Of a stretch of 64,000 nt of DNA, positions 62,543 to 64,000 are shown one piece after another (positions within the stretch are counted from its first letter, which is position 1; the number at the start of each line of letters is the position of its first letter). The notes beneath the pieces are model-generated. The model did not search any database, was not told the origin of the DNA, and worked only from the letters and a program-made list of their open reading frames with translations. The translations under genes and the position numbers were made by a program. Source of the stretch: Cohnella herbarum (GTDB lineage: Bacteria > Bacillota > Bacilli > Paenibacillales > Paenibacillaceae); NCBI RefSeq assembly GCF_012849095.1, contig NZ_CP051680.1, forward strand, positions 1,984,001 to 2,048,000, in the 5' to 3' direction.

Positions 62543-63100
62543 ATCGTATGCATACGCCCAGTCCGGCGTGCCGACCTAATCCTGCTACCGGCCTCGCTCT
62601 TTCGCCTATTCTCATTATCCCGTTCGCTCAGGGTAATCCCTTCAACTTTCCATCAAATCAACTGACTTCCTTCTAACCTACCGCAATACCCGCAATACCC
62701 GTTATACCCGTTATCCCCTTTATCCCCGTTATTCCCTACGCTCAGGATCGTTCAAGACTTCAGTCCACTTCCCGCCAGCTATGACCGCTATCCCACTCGC
62801 TCAGTGTAATACTCGTAACTCCCCGTCGTTCCATATTATTCAAACTGCTATACCAGCCATCCCGCTCGCTCAGGGTAATCCACATAATTACCAGTCCCTC
62901 CACCGGCTATCACCACTATCCGGCTCACTCAGAGTAACTCCAGACAATTACTAGTCCCTCCATCGGCTATCACCACTATCCGGCTCACTCAGAGTAATCC
63001 AGACAATTACTAGTCCCTCCATCGGCTATTATCACTATCCCTCTCACTCAGGTTCGTTTTCAAACTTTTCCGATTGACATACATGATTAATAATTTACTT
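62543..63100. repeat. Degenerate repeats with no gene
   Basis: From about 62610 the sequence repeats motifs of GCTCGCTCAGGGTAAT and CTATCACCACTATCC; near 62880-63040 three copies of a roughly 62-bp unit (CCGGCTCACTCAGAGTAA, AGACAATTACTAGTCCCTCC, ATCGGCTATCACCACTAT) are almost identical. The inverted form resembles the repeats at 41925-42210. No open frame is credible. Confidence 0.7.
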
Positions 63101-63240
63101 ACTCTAGGCTTAATTCAGGAAATCCCCGTCTTCAGCACTCTAAATTTTATCCTAAAATTTAGTAAAATAACTTTAAACAAGAACGCATGTTTGGTATAAT
63201 TGATTTAGATAACCGATTATCATCCTGAAGGAGGATTAGT

Positions 63241-64000
63241 ATGGAATTGTCCGAAATGACTACTTTTTGTCTGTCCGAGGTAAGCGAGACGCAGTGGATT
63301 CAGAAAATTCACGATTCAAGATGGCCAAATGGTTTTTGCTGTCCGAAATGTAGTGCTCGGCATTCCTACACGATCCGAACCCGAAGATTACCTCTCTACG
63401 AATGCAGCGCATGCGGAACACAAACCTCGCTTACCTCAGGTACGATTATGGAGGGAAGCAGAACGCCAATCAGACTTTGGATTCTTGCCATATATCTTCA
63501 CTCGAAACCTGAAGGCATCAGCGCTTCCCGCTTAACAAGAATAATCGGTACCACCTACAAGACCGCGTGGCTTATTTGCCATAAGATTCGCCATGCCATT
63601 GCCCATTCCGACCAAAGCCAATTATTACAAGGATTAGTGCGTATTAATTTCGCTCAATACGGTCACCCATATAACCCAACTGTTTTCAGGCACCCGCAGG
63701 AGCAACCTCTCTTAATCGGAGCAAGTATGAATGCAGCAGGTGAGTTTACCCATATCAAAATCAAGCAAGCCGTCGAGGAATGTTCGTATCCCCAGTTCAC
63801 TTGCCCGTTGGATAAATTTCCTTTTATTCGTAAACATGTCGATCCCCAAGCCACAGAAATCGTTGCGGTTACCCTAAAGTACAGCAAAGATAGAAACAAG
63901 TCTCTTCTCCGTATCTGCCAAAATGCTTCCATATGGATTAATTCCACTTTTAGAGGCATTGGAGCTAAGCATCTGCAGGCTTATTTGGATCAGTACAGTT
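63241..64000 (+). CDS. IS1595/ISXO2-like transposase homologue, partial at window edge, probably catalytically altered
   Basis: An open frame of 253 codons to the window edge with GAAGGAGG before its ATG. Residues about 36-60 form a zinc ribbon (CCPKCSARH ... YECSACG) typical of IS1595-family transposases, followed by helix-turn-helix-like LTRIIGTTYKTAWLICHKIR. The end matches the family's FRGIGAKHLQAYLDQY. Where the catalytic Asp-Glu motif (V-E-x-D-E-T-Y) is expected the sequence reads LVRINFAQYGH, with no acidic residue; later Asp positions are also unclear. It may be a domesticated relative. The C-terminus lies outside. Confidence 0.7.
   Translation, partial: MELSEMTTFCLSEVSETQWIQKIHDSRWPNGFCCPKCSARHSYTIRTRRLPLYECSACGTQTSLTSGTIMEGSRTPIRLWILAIYLHSKPEGISASRLTRIIGTTYKTAWLICHKIRHAIAHSDQSQLLQGLVRINFAQYGHPYNPTVFRHPQEQPLLIGASMNAAGEFTHIKIKQAVEECSYPQFTCPLDKFPFIRKHVDPQATEIVAVTLKYSKDRNKSLLRICQNASIWINSTFRGIGAKHLQAYLDQYS

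Overview
The window looks like a chromosomal segment of a spore-forming Gram-positive bacterium of the Paenibacillaceae (Paenibacillus/Cohnella type). The right two thirds keep the order known around recA in Bacillus and Paenibacillus: ricA-miaB ... spoVS-ymdB-rny ... recX-recA-cinA-pgsA-rimO ... rodZ-ymfK-ymfJ-ymfI-ymfH-ymfF ... spoIIIE-ylzJ-tepA-rnjB-dapA-dapG-spoVFB-spoVFA. Nearly all of it is transcribed on the minus strand.

Layout. 1-2156: an edge-truncated Gfo/Idh/MocA oxidoreductase, an AraC-type regulator and a small Xre-type regulator. 2578-19269: an array of 21 related sites (17 of full or near-full length, 3 truncated, 1 with an internal deletion) separating 20 short cassettes, every recognised gene on the minus strand. 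19270-21650: small membrane proteins and a DUF4362-like lipoprotein. 21720-28566: an MFS transporter, a TerD-domain protein and a biotin ECF transporter (ATPase, fused ATPase-T component, BioY) arranged around a BirA-type operator. 28664-62542: the conserved housekeeping and sporulation block, with a 2-oxoacid:ferredoxin oxidoreductase (korAB), a PduL-like phosphotransacylase and a dipeptidase inserted among the miaB and ymdB genes. 62600-63100: degenerate repeats. 63241-end: an IS1595-like transposase homologue running off the edge.

The main discovery is the array. Each site has the architecture of an integron attC site: a GTTAT/ATAAC outer pair (R box), a short unpaired spacer, a TATTCACG/CGTGAATA stem (L box) and a long variable terminal structure of three paired segments. 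The variable bases next to GTTAT differ between cassettes but match between the two ends of the same cassette, over about 18 bp, as expected if each cassette was once a circle closed at this site. Contents are also integron-like: one or two genes per cassette, two toxin-antitoxin pairs, Nudix hydrolases, small membrane proteins, a SIR2-like protein and unknowns. No tyrosine integrase is present in the window and the site at the expected integrase-proximal end is truncated, so this is best described as an integron-like cassette cluster lacking an integrase. The sites (about 160-190 bp) are longer and more branched than classical attC sites.

The array is decaying: several genes carry frameshifts, nonsense codons or deletions, and a broken IS3-family element sits at a junction between remnants of two different genes. 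Outside it, notable points are a RecX with a long Asn-rich repeat extension, a His/Cys-rich N-terminus on RicA, a likely non-canonical ATA start for spoVFA, absence of asd from the dap/spoVF cluster, and several tandem or palindromic repeats.
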